DNA of 64,000 nt from Gaiellasilicea sp963789355 (GTDB lineage: Bacteria > Actinomycetota > Thermoleophilia > Gaiellales > Gaiellaceae), in assembly GCA_963789355.1 (NCBI GenBank), contig CAWBKK010000004.1, positions 186,001-250,000 on the forward strand. The letters are read 5' to 3'. The notes beneath the pieces were generated by a model. The model saw nothing but the letters and a program-made list of their open reading frames with translations, was not told where the DNA came from and made no database searches. Both the position numbers and the translations under genes were made by a program. Numbering within the stretch: the stretch's first letter is position 1; each line of letters starts with the position of its first letter. Shown piece by piece: positions 7,996 to 15,835 of the stretch.

Positions 7996-8895
7996 GCGCC
8001 ACCTTCCCGCTGATCCCGCGGCGCCGCGTGCTCGGCCTCGCCTTCGGCGGCCTGCACAGCGCGCGCCGCGGCGCCGGCTCGGACGTCGCCGCTTCGCGGC
8101 CGTACCGCCCCGGCGACGACGTCGGCAAGATCGACTGGCCCGCGTCGGCGCGCCTCTCGCTCGCCCGCGGCACCGACGAGTTCGTCGTCCGCGAGCACTT
8201 CGCCGAGGAGGCGCCCGCGCGTCGTCGTGCTCTGCGACCGGCGGCCGTCGATGTCGCCTTCGGCGAGCCGTGGCCGTGGCTGGACAAGGCCGAGGCGATC
8301 CGCGCGTCGACTCGACTGATCGGCGACAGCGCCGTCGCCGCACGGGGGCTGCTCGGCTACTTCGACGAGGCGCGAGGCGGCGCCATTCTGGCACCCGCCG
8401 CGCAGCGAGGGCGAGCTCGGCCGGCTCGACCTGAATCGTCCGTTCGGCGCGCCCGAGGACACCGTCGCCCGCGGGCTGCGGCATCTGATCGAGCATCCGC
8501 GCGACCTTCCCGCCGGCACGTTCGTCTTCGTGCTCTCGGACTTCCTCGTGGAGCCGGAGCGGGACGACTGGCTCTGGGCGCTCGAGCGCCGCTGGGAGGT
8601 CGTGCCGGTGGTGATCCAGGATCCGGTCTGGGAGCAGAGCTTCCCCGACCTCGGCGGGCTCGTCGTCGCGTTCTCGGCGCCGGACGGCACGGCGGGTGGC
8701 GGGCTCGTACGCCTCGGCGAGGGCGAGGTCGACCGCCGGCGCGCGGACAACGAGGCGCGACGCGGCGAGCTGCTGCAAAAGCTGCGCGCACTCGACCTCG
8801 AGCCTGTGCTCGTCTCCTCGCACGAGCCCCGTGACGTCCTCCACTCGTTCCTCACGTGGGCCGACCAGCGGCTGTTCACGAAGGGGCGGAGATGA
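7992..8895 (+). CDS. DUF58-domain protein (frameshifted three times)
   Basis: The DUF58 signature RPYRPGDDVGKIDWPASARL lies near the N-terminus. The VWA-like core that should follow (VVVLCDRRPSM) is only found by moving one frame at about 8220, then back at about 8255 to continue FGEPWPWLDKAEAIRAS and VAARGLLGYFDEA, and forward again near 8385 for RSEGELGRLDLNRPFG through to the stop. The reconstructed protein of about 300 residues is colinear with DUF58 proteins that accompany MoxR ATPases. It overlaps moxR by four bases at the start and the lipoprotein gene by four at the end. Three indels in one otherwise intact gene point to consensus errors. Confidence 0.75.
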
Positions 8896-9829
8896 GGGCC
8901 CTCCTGCTCGCGCTCGTCGCTGCGTCGTTGCTGGTGCTGTTCGGGGGCTGCGGCGGGGACGAGAGCGAGCCGGCGCCGCCGCCCGGCAGATCGTTCGCGA
9001 CGAGCCGCTCGCTGACGCCGACCGCGCACCTCTTCGGCGACGTCGTCGAGGCGCGGCTCGACGTGATCGTCGACCGCGAGCGGTTCGACCCCGACTCGGT
9101 TCGGGCGACGCTGGACTTCCTTCCCTACCGGATCCAGTCGCGGGGTCAGACGCTCCGCGCGACGACTTCTCGAACTTCACGCGGCTGCGCTGGGAGGTGA
9201 CGCTCCGGTGCATCACGATCGCCTGCGTCCCGAGCCGCCTCAGCAGCGTGCTCGGCGACCAGGAGGGCCGCGGCGAGCGCCGCACGTACCGCTTCAAGCC
9301 CGCTCGCGTCTTTTACGACGACCCGGAGACCGGCAAGGTGAGCCGGCTCAGAGTCGTGGCCTGGCCGCCGCTCGACGCGATCTCGCGGCTCAGTCCCGAC
9401 GACGCACCGGTTCCCTACTACGCCTCGCTGGGGCCTGGGGGCGAGTTCGGCTCGACGCTCGCGCCCGTCGCGGAACCGTCGTACCGCGTCCCGGCCTGGC
9501 TGCTCGCGGGCGGGCTCGTCGCGGCCGCGCTCGCTCTGCTCGCCTTGCCGGGCACGCTCCTGGCGCGGTACGTGCAGAGCCGGCGCCCCGTGGAGGGAGA
9601 AACCGGCCCGTCCGCGCTCGAGCGGGCACTTCGTCGCCTCGAGCGGGCGCGCGAGGCCGGCGACGCCGAGGAGCAGCGCGAAGCGCTCGAGGCGCTCGCG
9701 TTCGAGCTCGACGGCGACGGGCGCGCGGCACGGGTGCGTGCGCTCGCCTGGCGGCCCGAGCCGCCGCCGGTGGCCGAGACCGCGTCCCTTCTCGCCGAGC
9801 TGAGAGGAGCCGATGGCGCTTCCGTTTGA
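8892..9829 (+). CDS. Membrane-anchored lipoprotein of the MoxR cluster (frameshifted)
   Basis: It starts MRALLLALVAASLLVLFGGC, a lipoprotein signal with the lipobox Cys at residue 20. A beta-rich extracytoplasmic region follows (HLFGDVVEARLDVIVDRERF). A frame change at about 9160 is needed to continue with DDFSNFTRLRWEVTLRC, then a C-terminal membrane helix (WLLAGGLVAAALALLALPG) and a helical cytoplasmic tail. The position between DUF58 and VWA genes is that of BatD-like partners, which is the basis for a possible scaffold role; no domain is recognisable with certainty. Confidence 0.6.
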
Positions 9830-10638
9830 GCTCCGCACGCCGATCCCGACCACCGAGCCGGAGCGCCTGCGCACGGCTGCGCGCCGGACGAAGACGTTGC
9901 GGGCGGCGCTCGCGCTCGTGCTCGTCGCCGCGCTCGCCGCTGCCGTTCTCGTCGCCCGCAGCATCGACCCGCGCCACGCCCCGCTCGTCCCCTCGGGCAC
10001 GACAGGGATGCTCGTGCTCGACCTCTCGGCGAGCGTCTACGAGGACGCGTTCGGCCAGACGATCCGCAAGCTCGCGCGCTCGGGCGAGCGCACCGGCGTG
10101 ATCGCCTTCTCCGACGCCGCCTACGAGCTGCTGCCGCCGGGCACGCCTGCGCGCGAGCTCCTGCCGCTGCTCCGGTTCTTCCGGCCCGAGACCGCGAATA
10201 CCTCGGGCGAGCTGCCCGTCGACCCGTGGAAGGACTTCCGCGCCGGCACGCGGATCTCGGAGGGGCTGCGGGTCGCGCACGCGTCGCTCCGCCGCGAGGG
10301 GACGACGAACGGCTCGATCGTCCTCGTCAGCGACCTGGAGATCCTCCCGGACGAGGTCGTCCGCCTCAGCGAGGTGGCGGCGGAGCTGCGCCAGGACGGG
10401 ATCGGCCTCCGGATCGTGCCGCTCTTCCCGACACCGGCGAAGTACGACCGGATCCGGTCGATCGTCGGCGACTCGGCGTTCCTGCGCGAGTCGTCGGCGG
10501 CCTCGCCCGTCGCGGCGCCCGAGGGCCGGAGCCTCCGCCACGCGCGTGCCGTGGAGCTTCGTCCTCGTCGCGCTCGCCTTCGTCGCCCTGCTCGCCGTCA
10601 ACGAGCGGCTGCTCGGGCGGCTGGAGGTGCGCACGTGA
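9813..10638 (+). CDS. VWA-domain membrane protein 1 of the MoxR cluster (frameshifted near the 3' end)
   Basis: An N-terminal membrane helix (AALALVLVAALAAAVLVARS) is followed by a von Willebrand A domain. The metal-site motif DLSASVYEDAF replaces the classic DxSxS, and the second and third strands TGVIAFSD and GSIVLVSDLEI are clear. Near 10530 the frame shifts, after which a C-terminal helix VPWSFVLVALAFVALLAVNE and the stop at 10636-10638 complete the protein. It overlaps the lipoprotein gene by 17 bases and the following gene by four (GTGA). The likely role is an envelope adaptor remodelled by the MoxR ATPase. Confidence 0.72.
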
Positions 10639-11288
10639 GCGGCTGGCTCGCGGAGCTGGGCTCGCCGGCGCTGGGCCGTCCGGCTGGGCGCGGTGCTCGC
10701 GATCCCGGCGGCGGTCGCGCTGCTCGTGCTGGCCGTCGACGTGCTCCGCGTGCCGCGCGAGCTCGCCGCCGACGACGTCCGCTTCCAGGCCGGCGCCGCG
10801 CGTCCGGCGCTCGCTGTGGGACGACCTCGGCTTCCTGCCGCGCAGCCCCGGCGCGCGGCCTGCTCGGGGTCGAGGACGACGTCGCGCACCGGAAGACGGT
10901 CGCGCTCTTCGCGCAGGTGCAGCCCGGGAAGGTCGCAGTCACCTCGCCGGAGCTGGAGGCGCTCCGGGGCCGGGCCCAGCTGGAGGTGACGCTGCAGGCC
11001 CGGGTCGAGCGCGAGCCGCGACGCCGGGCGCAGCAGCTGAACCACCTCGGGATCCTGACGATCGGGCGCTTCAGCACCGACGGCCAGGAGGCCACGCAGA
11101 TCCTGGCGCGAACCGCGGGCGCGTTCCAGAACGCGGTCGAGGTCGACCCGCGCAATCTCGACGCGCTCCGCAACCTCGAGATCCTGCTCCGCCGGCCCGA
11201 GGCGGCGCACCTGCCGCCGAACGACCCGAGCCAGGGCGGCGCGCAGGGCCGGGTCTCCGGCCAGGGCCGCGTCGGCAGCGGCTACTGA
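10635..11288 (+). CDS. TPR-like membrane protein of the MoxR cluster (frameshifted)
   Basis: The start GTG overlaps the previous stop. After about 15 residues the frame must shift (about 10678) to read a membrane helix (VLAIPAAVALLVLAVDVL), again near 10800 for LWDDLGFLPRSP, and again near 10850 for GLLGVEDDVAHRKTVALFAQ. The long final part is helical, with a tetratricopeptide-like unit (AFQNAVEVDPRNLDALRNLE) and a Gly/Gln-rich tail. TPR proteins are frequent between the two VWA genes of Bat-type operons. The exact boundaries of each shift are uncertain. Confidence 0.55.
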   Translation: MSGWLAELGSPALGRPAGRGARDPGGGRAARAGRRRAPRAARARRRRRPLPGRRRASGARCGTTSASCRAAPARGLLGVEDDVAHRKTVALFAQVQPGKVAVTSPELEALRGRAQLEVTLQARVEREPRRRAQQLNHLGILTIGRFSTDGQEATQILARTAGAFQNAVEVDPRNLDALRNLEILLRRPEAAHLPPNDPSQGGAQGRVSGQGRVGSGY

Positions 11289-11292
11289 CGTC

Positions 11293-12258
11293 GTGGACGT
11301 GCGCTTCCTGACGCCGTTCGGGGCGCTCCTGGCGGTGACGCTGCTCGTGCCGCTCGCGGTGCTCGTCCTGCGCGAGCGCCGCGCGCGCGCCGTGCGGAGG
11401 AGCCTCGGCCTCGCCGCAGCCGCCGCTCCGTGCGCTCGTCCCGCTCGCCGCCGCGCTCGCCGCGGTCGCCGTGCCTGCTCGGGCTCGCCGCGATGCAGCC
11501 GATCGTCGAGACGACGAGGACGATCGAGGAGCGGACGGACGCCGAGGTCTTCGTGGTCGCCGACGTGTCGCGGTCGATGCTCGCCTCCTCCCGCTCGGGC
11601 GCGCCGACCCGGCTCGAGCGCGCCCAGGCGTACGCGGAACGGCTGCGCGCGCAGCTCCCCGGCGTCCCGGTCGGAATCCTCTCGCTCACCGACCGGCTCC
11701 TGCCGCATCTCTTCCCGACCGTGGACGAGTCGGTGTTCCGCTCGACGCTGATGAAGTCGCTCGGGATCGAGCGGCCGCCGCCGGCGCTCTTCTTCTCGAC
11801 GCGCGCGACGCAGCTGAACGCGCTCGCGGGGATTCCCGAGCGCGGCTTCTTCGCGCGGTCGGCGCGGAAGCGGGTGCTGGTCGTCTACACCGACGGCGAG
11901 ACGCAGCCCGTCGACGGGGAGCTGACGCGGGCGTTCGCGCGCACCCCGCGCGTGGAGACGCTCTTCGTGCACACGTGGGACGGGGCCGAGCGGATCTACG
12001 AGACCGGCGTCGCCGAGCGGGGCTACACGCCCGACCCGGCAAGCGCTGCCGAGCTTCGCCGGGTGGGCGGGCTCGTCCGCGGCCGTGTCTTCGCCGAGTC
12101 GGATGCCGCCGCAGCCGGCGACGGCCGCCGCAGAGCTGCTCGGCGACGGCCCGACCCGGGCACGCGTGCTCGAAGGCGAGCGCCGGACTCTGATGCCGTA
12201 TGCGACCATGCTCGCCCTGCTGCCGCTCGGCTTCGTGCTCCTCCGCCGCAACCTCTGA
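11293..12258 (+). CDS. VWA-domain membrane protein 2 of the MoxR cluster (frameshifted)
   Basis: The protein begins MDVRFLTPFGALLAVTLLVP, a membrane helix followed by a basic segment. Two shifts between 11420 and 11480 lead to GLAAMQPIVETTRTIEER and a complete VWA domain with the metal-site motif VVADVSRSMLASS, then VGILSLTD and RVLVVYTDGET. A further shift near 12130 gives the C-terminal membrane helix (MLALLPLGFVLLRRNL) and the stop at 12256-12258. The two-helix, central-VWA layout matches BatA/BatB-type proteins. The next gene starts on the last base of the stop region (TGATG). Confidence 0.72.
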
Positions 12259-12873
12259 TGCGACTCTGCATGTTCACCCCCGCCGACTCGGAGCTCGAGC
12301 GCGGCTGGCCGGGCCGGATCGACGGCGACGCGTCGTCCAGCTCGCGGCGCAGACGCTGCAGTCCTACTTCGCGAGCGGCTCGTCGGCGCGCGAGCACGCC
12401 ACCTTCAAGCTCGACGAGGTGCGCCTGCGCGCGCCCGTGCTCGAGCCGCCGGCGATCCGGATCTTCGACGACGCCGAGCACGTTCGCGTTCGCGAATCCG
12501 ACCGCGATCCGCTCGCCGGGTAGCGAGATCCCGCGTCCGGGCGGACCGGCTCGACGCAGCGCAGCGGCTCGCCGTCGTGATCGGCGCCGACGGGGCGATC
12601 GGAGGCTGGACCGGGCTCGTCGAATGGCGTGCTCCCGAGCTCGCGCCGGCGAAGGATCGCGACTTCGCGCTCCTGCTCGGGCCGACGGTCGAGACCGAGC
12701 TGGCGGACGCGTTCGACTGGGAGAAGGCGTGCGCGCTGGCGGAGGCGAACACGCGCCTCCGGCCGGGCGACCTGATCGCCGGGCCGGTGCTCGAGCTGCA
12801 CGAGCGGGTCGAGTGCGGCGGCTTCGTCGTCTCGTTCGACGGGATCGGCGAGCTCAGCGCCTTCGTCGCCTGA
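12258..12873 (+). CDS. Fumarylacetoacetate hydrolase-like protein (frameshifted)
   Basis: Pieces in three frames assemble into about 205 residues. MRLCMFTPADSELERGWPGR comes first, then VVQLAAQTLQSYFASGSS and DEVRLRAPVLEPPAIRIFDD (shift near 12330). FAFANPTAIRSPGSEIPRPG follows (shift near 12480), then RLAVVIGADGAIGGWTGLVE to the stop (shift near 12545). The layout, with an N-terminal small domain, a PxxPPAIR linker, an NPTAI-S-PGSEI loop and an LAVVIG strand, resembles FAH-superfamily hydrolases. Its place directly before homogentisate dioxygenase suggests fumarylacetoacetate cleavage. It is shorter than classical fumarylacetoacetase, so the substrate remains uncertain. Confidence 0.55.
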
Positions 12874-12887
12874 CGGCGGGCCGGGGG

Positions 12888-12899
12888 TATCCTCAGCCC
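12888..12899 (+). promoter_or_regulatory. Leaderless -10 promoter for hmgA
   Basis: TATCCT (12888-12893) plus 6 nt leads to the ATG at 12900. No Shine-Dalgarno sequence is present, so hmgA may be expressed separately from the cluster upstream. Confidence 0.5.
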
Positions 12900-14093
12900 A
12901 TGCCCTTCTACCAGCGCCTCGGCGACGTCCCGCGCAAGCGGCACATCCAGTTTCGCGACAACGGCACCCTGCTGACCGAGGAGGTGATGGGCCTCGAGGG
13001 CTTCACCGGCAACGAGTCGATCCTCTACCACCTCCAGTCGCCCTGCCGGGTCCAGGAGATCGGCGACTTCGAGCCGATCGTGCGCGAGGAGTGGGTCCCG
13101 GAGACCCACCAGCACCGGATGATGCACACCAAGGGCGTCGAGGCCGGCGGCGACGAGGTCACCGGCCGGCGGCTGCTGATGTGGAACGCGGACGTCGAGA
13201 TCTCGCTCTGCCGCCCGACCGAGCAGATGGACTACTTCTTCCGCAACGGCGAAGGGGACGAGGTGATCTTCGTCCACGAGGGCTCCGGGACGCTCGAGAC
13301 GATCTTCGGCGACCTGCCGTACAAGGACGGCGACTACGTGGTGATTCCGCGCGGCACGACGTACCGATTCCGGCCCGAGGGTGAGCAGCGGTACCTGGTC
13401 TTCGAGACGCCGGGGCTGATCGAGATCCCCCGCCGCTACCGGAACCAGTACGGCCAGATCCTGGAGGGAGCTCCGTACTACCACCGGGACATCCACCCCC
13501 CGGCCGAGCTCAACACGCATCGCGACAAGGGCGAGTTCCCGGTCAAGGTGCGCGTGCGGGACGGCTACCAGACCTACCTGCTCGACTACCACCCCTTCGA
13601 CGTCGTCGGCTGGGACGGGTACCTCTACCCGTGGACGTTCTCGATCCATGACTTCGAGCCGATCACCGGCCGGATCCACCAGCCACCGCCCGCGCACCAG
13701 ACCTTCGCCGGGCGCAACTTCGTGATCTGCTCGTTCTGCCCGCGCAAGCTCGACTTCGACCCGCTTGCCGTGCCGATCCCGTACCACCACTCGAATCTCC
13801 AAAGCGAGGAGATGATCTATTACGTCTCCGGCAACTTCGGCTCGCGCAAGGGCGTGGACGTCGGCTCGGTGACGTTGCACCCGTCGGGCCTGCCGCATGG
13901 GCCGCAGCCGGGGCTGGCCGAGAAGTCGATCGGCCTGCACGAGACGGGCGAGCTCGCGGTCATGTGCGACACCTTCAACCCGCTGCGGCTGACGACGCTC
14001 GCGCGTGACCTCGACGACGGCAAGTACGCGCTCTCGTGGTACGAGACCGGCGACGAGGCTCCCTCGGACGCCGGCCTCACCTCGCACCTCTAG
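12900..14093 (+). CDS. hmgA: Homogentisate 1,2-dioxygenase
   Basis: A 397-residue cupin-type Fe(II) dioxygenase that opens the homogentisate ring to maleylacetoacetate. The N-terminal cupin region (DEVIFVHEGSGTLETIFGDL) and the C-terminal metal-site region are clear. The latter covers PIPYHHSNLQSEEMIYYVSG, then TLHPSGLPHGPQPG, with the His and Glu ligands of the family inside these stretches. Length fits the actinobacterial type. Substrate is supplied by hpd 9 kb upstream, and the FAH-like gene just before could act on the later product. The HAD phosphatase gene starts 3 nt downstream and is probably co-transcribed. Confidence 0.93.
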   Translation: MPFYQRLGDVPRKRHIQFRDNGTLLTEEVMGLEGFTGNESILYHLQSPCRVQEIGDFEPIVREEWVPETHQHRMMHTKGVEAGGDEVTGRRLLMWNADVEISLCRPTEQMDYFFRNGEGDEVIFVHEGSGTLETIFGDLPYKDGDYVVIPRGTTYRFRPEGEQRYLVFETPGLIEIPRRYRNQYGQILEGAPYYHRDIHPPAELNTHRDKGEFPVKVRVRDGYQTYLLDYHPFDVVGWDGYLYPWTFSIHDFEPITGRIHQPPPAHQTFAGRNFVICSFCPRKLDFDPLAVPIPYHHSNLQSEEMIYYVSGNFGSRKGVDVGSVTLHPSGLPHGPQPGLAEKSIGLHETGELAVMCDTFNPLRLTTLARDLDDGKYALSWYETGDEAPSDAGLTSHL

Positions 14094-14096
14094 GGC

Positions 14097-14729
14097 TTGA
14101 AGCTCTTCGTCGACTGGGACGGGACGATCACCGTCCGGGACTCGCTCGTGCAGGTGATCCACGAGTTCGGCGACCCGGCCCTGCTCGCCGAGCTCGAGCC
14201 GCGCGTCGGCGTCGACCTGACCCTGCACGACGAGATCGCGCTCGAATTCGCGGCGATCACGGCTCCGCTCGACGAGGTGGTCGCCTGGGTGCTCGAGAAC
14301 GTGGAGGTCCGGGCGGGTCTGCCTGAGCTCGCCGCGCTCGAGCCGGTCGTGATCTCCGCCGGCTTCCACGAGCTGATCGAGCCCGTGCTGGCGCGGGAGG
14401 GCATCGAGCTGGAGGTGCTCGCGAACCGCGTGGAGGCCCGGCCGGACGGCTGGCGCGTCCGCTTTCGCGACGAGGCCGCGTGCGCCAGCTGCGGCGAGCC
14501 GTGCAAGCGTGCCGCCGTGACCGGGTCGTTGTACGGCTACGTCGGCGACGGCTACTCCGATCGCTGCGCAGCGCTCGCGGCGGACCGGATCTTCGCGCGC
14601 GACGCGCTCGCGCGGCACCTCGACGAGCTCGGCGTCGCCTACGAGGCGTTTGCGGACCTGGCCGACGTTGCGACGGCGTTGAGCGTGGCAGTGGATCGGC
14701 CGAGCCGAAGCCGGGGCCGAAAAACGTAG
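14097..14729 (+). CDS. HAD-superfamily phosphatase, MtnX / phosphoserine phosphatase-like
   Basis: A 210-residue HAD hydrolase with TTG start. Motif I is FVDWDGTITVRDSL (nucleophile Asp and acid/base Asp), motif II is PVVISAGFHELIEPVL, and motifs III/IV are near the conserved lysine and YVGDGYSDRCAA. A four-Cys patch (CASCGEPCK) in the cap region resembles the MtnX group of 2-hydroxy-3-keto-5-methylthiopentenyl-1-phosphate phosphatases. It is three bases downstream of hmgA. The C-terminal 30 codons overlap the convergent lacI-family gene by 91 bases. Substrate assignment is tentative. Confidence 0.75.
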   Translation: MKLFVDWDGTITVRDSLVQVIHEFGDPALLAELEPRVGVDLTLHDEIALEFAAITAPLDEVVAWVLENVEVRAGLPELAALEPVVISAGFHELIEPVLAREGIELEVLANRVEARPDGWRVRFRDEAACASCGEPCKRAAVTGSLYGYVGDGYSDRCAALAADRIFARDALARHLDELGVAYEAFADLADVATALSVAVDRPSRSRGRKT

Positions 14730-15679
14730 TTCGGCAGCGACCGCGAGTCATCCTCGATCAGGGAGCGAAGCGCCCGGACGGCCGTTGCCGCGATCTCGTC
14801 GATCGGCTGTTCCACCGTCGTCAGCGCGGGCTCGTTCCAGTCGGCGGCGTCGATCCCATCGAAACCGACCACCGAGAGCTCGCCGGGGACGTCGATCCCG
14901 TGGGCCTCTGCCTCCCGGATGACGCCGATCGCCATCAGGTCGTTCGAGCAGATGATCCCCGTCGGCGGCCCCTGCGGGTGCGAGACGAGTGCGCGGAACG
15001 CGGTGCGACCGCCCTCGACCGTGAACTCGGCGTGAGCGACGAGCCCGTCGGGCTCGACACCCGCAACGTTGAGCGCCGCCTCCCGGCCCTCCGCCTTCTC
15101 CCGAGTCGGCGCGGACAGCGCGTCTCCGGCCGCGAAGCCGATCCGGACGTGGCCGAGCTCGAGCAGATGCTCGGTCGCCAGCCGCCCGGCTGCCCGCTCG
15201 TCGACGCCCACCGAGGTGACGTCGAGTCGCGGTGACGCGCCGTTGACGAAGACGAACCGCGCACCCTCGCGGAGCAGGTGCCGGTAGTGGCGGTGGTCGG
15301 AGCGGAGGTCGGTGACCTCGCTCGAGATGAAGATCATCCCTTCGACACGTCGCTCGAGCAGCATGTGCACGTACTCGGCCTCGCGTGTCGCCGAGCCTGC
15401 GGTGTTGCAGAGGATCGTCGCGAGCCCTGCCTCGGTGGCGCGGCGCTCCAGCTCCTGCGCGAGGGCGGGGAAGATCGGGTTGCCGAACTGGGGTACGAGC
15501 AGCCCGATCGCACCTGTCGCGGTCGTCGTTGCGTGCCTCGGGACGTAGAAGAGCTCGCGCATGGCCGACTCGACACGGCTGCGCGTGTCCGCGCGGACGG
15601 CCGGTGAGCCGCTTGCGACCCGGGAGGCGGTTGCCAAGCTGACGCCGGCGTGGTGGGCGACATCGCGAAGCGTTGGCAT
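14639..15679 (-). CDS. LacI-family transcriptional regulator of the maltodextrin operon
   Basis: A 346-residue LacI/GalR regulator. The DNA-binding head is at residues 3-25 (TLRDVAHHAGVSLATASRVA), followed by the hinge region and a periplasmic-binding-protein-like core (GLLVPQFGNPIFPALAQELE, GIICSNDLMAIG, VVGFDGIDAADWNEPALTTV). It is divergent from malE, and the 156-bp gap between them holds operator-like palindromes at 15690-15703 and 15789-15802. Control of the mal operon and of itself is therefore likely. Its 3' end overlaps the HAD gene by 91 bases in convergent orientation. Confidence 0.93.
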   Translation of the reverse strand: MPTLRDVAHHAGVSLATASRVASGSPAVRADTRSRVESAMRELFYVPRHATTTATGAIGLLVPQFGNPIFPALAQELERRATEAGLATILCNTAGSATREAEYVHMLLERRVEGMIFISSEVTDLRSDHRHYRHLLREGARFVFVNGASPRLDVTSVGVDERAAGRLATEHLLELGHVRIGFAAGDALSAPTREKAEGREAALNVAGVEPDGLVAHAEFTVEGGRTAFRALVSHPQGPPTGIICSNDLMAIGVIREAEAHGIDVPGELSVVGFDGIDAADWNEPALTTVEQPIDEIAATAVRALRSLIEDDSRSLPNYVFRPRLRLGRSTATLNAVATSARSANAS

Positions 15680-15689
15680 GTCAGGACGC

Positions 15690-15703
15690 TGAGAGCGTTT
15701 TCA
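15690..15703. promoter_or_regulatory. LacI-type operator 1
   Basis: TGAGAGCGTTTTCA differs at one position from the cre/LacI-family consensus TGWAANCGNTNWCA and has a central CG. It begins 11 bp upstream of the regulator start codon, so it suits autoregulation. Confidence 0.6.
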
Positions 15704-15738
15704 GTGCTTTCTCGGGATTACGGCCGCAGCGCAGGCGC

Positions 15739-15768
15739 TTGACAGAGGGAGAGGCAGCGGGAGATATT
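15739..15768 (+). promoter_or_regulatory. Sigma-70-like promoter of the maltodextrin operon
   Basis: TTGACA (15739-15744) is a perfect -35 hexamer, followed after 18 bp by GATATT (15763-15768). This is the best consensus promoter in the window. The expected transcription start, about 15775, falls just before operator 2. Confidence 0.65.
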
Positions 15769-15788
15769 CCTCACGCGTTTCACGAGAA

Positions 15789-15802
15789 TGAAACAGGTTT
15801 CA
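15789..15802. promoter_or_regulatory. LacI-type operator 2 downstream of the mal promoter
   Basis: TGAAACAGGTTTCA has two perfect 6-bp arms around a 2-bp centre and matches the LacI-family pattern except for AG in place of CG. A further half-site GTTTCA at 15777-15782 pairs with TGAAAC at 15789-15794. It covers the start of the transcript, where a bound repressor would block RNA polymerase. Confidence 0.6.
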
Positions 15803-15835
15803 GGCCACGTTGCAACTTCTCAGGGAAGGAAGAGC

